Shown here piece by piece: positions 61,345 to 64,000 of a stretch of DNA of 64,000 bases (positions within the stretch are counted from its first letter, which is position 1; every line of letters begins with the position of its first letter). The DNA comes from Calditrichia bacterium. Lineage in GTDB: Bacteria > Calditrichota > Calditrichia > RBG-13-44-9 > J075. A program made the translations under genes and the position numbers. The notes beneath the pieces were generated by a model. That model ran no database searches, was not told where the DNA came from, and worked only from the letters and a program-made list of their open reading frames with translations. The stretch covers positions 62,001 through 126,000 of the forward strand of contig JACKAP010000016.1 of the NCBI GenBank assembly GCA_020635015.1, written 5' to 3'.

Positions 61345-63912
61345 ATGACTCAATCCTCTCTACCCCCCGCAAAAATTTCCATCACCGACTCCTGGCTATG
61401 GCGAATGGCCTGGCGCGACAGCCGGGCGCACCGTTCGCGGCTGCTGCTGTTTATGGCTTCGATCATTCTGGGGATTGCCGCGCTGGTGGCAATCACCTCC
61501 TTTGGGGAATCGCTGGAGCGGGCGGTCGACGATCAGGCGCGCACCCTGCTGGGAGCCGATCTGGAGCTGCGCAGCGCCGAGCCCTTCTCCACGCTGGCAG
61601 AAAGTGTGATCGATTCCCTGGGTGGAGCCCAGTCACGGGAGATTGCCTTCGCCTCGATGGCTTATTTCCCAAAATCCGGCGGTACCCGCCTGGCCCAGGT
61701 GCGGGCGCTTTCCGGCGAATTTCCCTATTACGGCGAATTGGAAACCATTCCTTCCGGACAGGGGGCACGATATCAGGCGGCGGGCGGCGCGCTGGTCGAT
61801 CAAGGACTGATGCGCCAGTTCGGGGTAGCGGTGGGCGATTCGGTCAAACTGGGCACTTATATGTTCCCGGTCGTCGGCGAACTCACCAAGGTGCCGGATC
61901 AGGCTGGAGCGGGCATGACCATCGCTCCGCGGATCTACATCCCGCTGAACCTGCTGGAGCAGACCGGCCTGGTGCGCTTCGGCAGCCGGGTGAGTTACCG
62001 GGTGTTCTTTAAGTTTGAACCCGGCCGGGAAGTGGCGAACCTGGCCGAGCAGTTGGAAAACCGTCTGCGCGGGCAGCGGATCCGCATCGAGACGGTCGAG
62101 TCGCGCAAGGAAACCTTCGGTGCGGTCATGAAAAATCTCTACCGCTTTCTCAACCTGGTGGCGTTTATCGCCCTGCTGTTGGGGAGTATCGGGGTGGCCA
62201 GTTCGATCCATGTATATATCAAACAAAAACTGGCTTCCATCGCGGTGCTGCGCTGCGTGGGGGCGCAGATCCGCCAGACCTTCTACATTTACCTGATCCA
62301 GGCCGGGGTGCTGGGATTGATCGGCTCCCTGGCCGGTGCCGCCCTGGGGACGCTGATCCAGACGTTTCTGCCGCGGGTGCTGGATGATTTTTTGCTGGTC
62401 GAGGTCGATTTTATACTGTCCGGCACTGCGCTGCTGAAAGGTCTGAGCACCGGTCTGGTGATGACCCTGCTCTTCGCTCTGCTGCCACTGATTGCTATTC
62501 GCAAGGTTTCCCCGCTGCTGGCGATTCGCGCTTCCTATGAAAGCGACGCCGCCACGCGCCGTGATCCGCTGCGTTGGGTGATTTACGGGATTATCGCCGT
62601 GGTAGTGGTGGTCTTTGCCGTCTCGCAGACCCGGGAATGGCTTTACGGGATTGCCTTCGCCGCCGGTCTGGCAATCGCTTTTGGCTTACTGGCAGGGATG
62701 GCGAAGCTGCTGATCTGGCTGGTGCAGCGATTTTTCCCCCGCTCCTGGAGTTATCCCTGGCGGCAGAGCCTGGCTAATCTCTACCGTCCCAACAACCAAA
62801 CCCTGGTGCTGATGCTCGCCCTGGGACTGGGCACCTTCCTGATTACCAACTTGTTCCTGATCCAGGATATCCTGCTCCGGCAGGTGGCTGCCAGCGACAG
62901 CGGTAATCAACCCAATCTGATCTTTTTCGACATTCAGGTCGATCAAAATGAAGCCCTGGGACAGTTGGTGCATTCCAAAGGATTGCCGGTATACCAGAAT
63001 GTGCCGATCGTGACCCTGCGTCTGAAAAGTATTCGGGGGCGGGAGGTGGAAGCCATCCGTGACGATTCCACGAGCAGCATTCCCTCCTGGGCGCTGATGC
63101 GCGAATACCGGGTGACCTATCGGGATACTTTGATCAATACGGAAGCAATCACCGCCGGCACCTGGGTGCCGGAAATGCCCCCCCCGGCCGATACGGTGCT
63201 GATATCCCTGGAATCCGGGATTGCCGAAGAACTTCAGCTCGGGGTGGGGGATGATCTCGTGGTTGATGTGCAGGGCGTGCCCTTGAATGCCAGGGTGGGC
63301 AGCATTCGCCGGGTCAACTGGCAGCGAGTGCAGCCGAATTTCTTCATCGTGTTTCCCAAAGGGGTGCTGGAGGAAGCCCCGCAGATCCGGGTGCTGGTGA
63401 CCCGCACTCAATCGGCGGAAAGTTCCGCCACATTGCAGCAGGCGGTAGTGGAGGCTTTCCCCAACGTCTCGGCAATCGACCTGACCCTGGTGCTGCGCAC
63501 GGTGGAGAGCATCTTGAACAAGATTGCTTTCGTGATCCGCTTTATGGCCTTGTTCAGCATCCTGACCGGATTGATCGTGCTGGTGGCGGCAGTGGTCACC
63601 ACCCGCTTTCAACGTATCCAGGAGAGCGTGCTGCTGCGCACCCTGGGCGCGCGGCGGGAGCTGATCCGCCGGATTTTAGCTCAGGAATATCTCTATCTCG
63701 GCCTCCTGGCCTCCCTGACCGGCGTACTGCTGGCGGTCGCAAGCGCCTGGGCTCTGGCAAGATTTGCTTTTCAGGCCAGCTTTCAGATCGCCTGGCTGCC
63801 GCTGCTGTCGATCGTGCTGCTGGTAGTGGGATTGACTGTGCTCCTGGGCATGCTCAACAGCCGGGGCATCGCCACGCGGCCTCCGTTGGAAATCCTCCGG
63901 GCTGAGGGCTAG
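61345..63912 (+). CDS. ybbP: FtsX-like ABC transporter permease (YbbP-like)
   Basis: This 855-residue permease has ten TM helices in the YbbP pattern. One TM helix at about 30-50 is followed by a periplasmic domain, then three TMs (about 265-390), two (about 410-460), one (about 490), a second periplasmic domain (about 515-705), and three final TMs. FtsX repeats are evident (LASIAVLRCVGAQIRQTF and ESVLLRTLGARRELIRRIL). It forms the membrane part of the ABC system with the preceding ATPase. The start follows a tandem array without a recognisable ribosome site. Confidence 0.9.
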   Translation: MTQSSLPPAKISITDSWLWRMAWRDSRAHRSRLLLFMASIILGIAALVAITSFGESLERAVDDQARTLLGADLELRSAEPFSTLAESVIDSLGGAQSREIAFASMAYFPKSGGTRLAQVRALSGEFPYYGELETIPSGQGARYQAAGGALVDQGLMRQFGVAVGDSVKLGTYMFPVVGELTKVPDQAGAGMTIAPRIYIPLNLLEQTGLVRFGSRVSYRVFFKFEPGREVANLAEQLENRLRGQRIRIETVESRKETFGAVMKNLYRFLNLVAFIALLLGSIGVASSIHVYIKQKLASIAVLRCVGAQIRQTFYIYLIQAGVLGLIGSLAGAALGTLIQTFLPRVLDDFLLVEVDFILSGTALLKGLSTGLVMTLLFALLPLIAIRKVSPLLAIRASYESDAATRRDPLRWVIYGIIAVVVVVFAVSQTREWLYGIAFAAGLAIAFGLLAGMAKLLIWLVQRFFPRSWSYPWRQSLANLYRPNNQTLVLMLALGLGTFLITNLFLIQDILLRQVAASDSGNQPNLIFFDIQVDQNEALGQLVHSKGLPVYQNVPIVTLRLKSIRGREVEAIRDDSTSSIPSWALMREYRVTYRDTLINTEAITAGTWVPEMPPPADTVLISLESGIAEELQLGVGDDLVVDVQGVPLNARVGSIRRVNWQRVQPNFFIVFPKGVLEEAPQIRVLVTRTQSAESSATLQQAVVEAFPNVSAIDLTLVLRTVESILNKIAFVIRFMALFSILTGLIVLVAAVVTTRFQRIQESVLLRTLGARRELIRRILAQEYLYLGLLASLTGVLLAVASAWALARFAFQASFQIAWLPLLSIVLLVVGLTVLLGMLNSRGIATRPPLEILRAEG

Positions 63913-63916
63913 TGCT

Positions 63917-64000
63917 TATTTCGGATTTCGGATTTCGGAATGCGGAGTAAAAAAACGTGGAGCGAAGAGCGTGGAGCGTGGAGCGAAAAGGGTAGGGCGG
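63917..64000. repeat. TTTCGGA and GTGGAGC 7-nt arrays at window end
   Basis: Three TTTCGGA units (63917-63945) and five GTGGAGC/GAAGAGC units (63956 onward) lie after the ybbP stop. The gap continues beyond the window, so a complementary arm could follow. Confidence 0.7.

Overview
The window reads as chromosomal DNA of a free-living, Gram-negative bacterium of the FCB assemblage. A Calditrichota- or KSB1-like lineage would fit, but that placement is inference. The evidence is a PorV-type outer-membrane protein of the type IX secretion system (T9SS), two large secreted proteins ending in T9SS type A sorting domains, a BamA-like barrel protein, an LPS-type glycosyltransferase cluster and a squalene (hpnCDE) operon. 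I see no rRNA, tRNA, CRISPR array, transposase or phage gene.

Layout. 1-5427: the 3' end of a complex I operon (nuoK-L-M-N). 5428-5888: a structured leader with two terminator-like hairpins. 5889-15636: envelope proteins (PorV; a T9SS cargo related to M6 peptidases whose zinc motif is lost; a gluzincin/PD40/beta-barrel protein; two related small envelope proteins). 15647-18901: a DUF2899-like transporter, an RmlD-like reductase and a class III CoA-transferase. 19126-24115: an M43 metalloprotease with T9SS tail, an OPT transporter and a coiled-coil membrane protein. 24432-32200: an M16C peptidase, FxsA, and a divergent sugar module (SSS symporter / GH97 glucosidase). 32280-34237: an NAGPA-like lipoprotein and an FKBP lipoprotein. 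34488-42049: an accessory (defence) block on the minus strand with a large adenine methyltransferase, a small PD-(D/E)xK-like protein and an SF2 helicase in one overlapping operon, then an AbrB/PIN/YqeB-like operon. 42338-48773: a glutamine amidotransferase-like protein, YceH, an M48 lipoprotein, transketolase and a HAD phosphatase. 49083-53962: a GNAT-arginine deiminase fusion and hpnE-D-C. 54694-58913: a two-TM sensor-like protein and LPS glycosyltransferases. 58910-63912: a DEDDh exonuclease, then tesA divergent from ybbA-ybbP.

The most striking non-genic feature is that most intergenic gaps hold short tandem oligonucleotide arrays with unit lengths of 7, 8 or 9 nt. Many are arranged as inverted pairs that can fold into long hairpins. 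The unit sequence differs from gap to gap, but a few families recur (GGATAAA, GCCACAGAG, CCACGGATTA, GCCACGAAT, TTGGTTG). Some arrays enter coding sequence: one appears to encode the hydrophobic core of a signal peptide, and four supply stop codons and C-terminal residues. One lies between nuoM and nuoN and is flanked by a 9-bp direct repeat.

The best candidate for a little-described protein system is the three-gene restriction-modification-like operon at 34488-40298. Its nuclease appears to be a separate subunit instead of a domain of the helicase.
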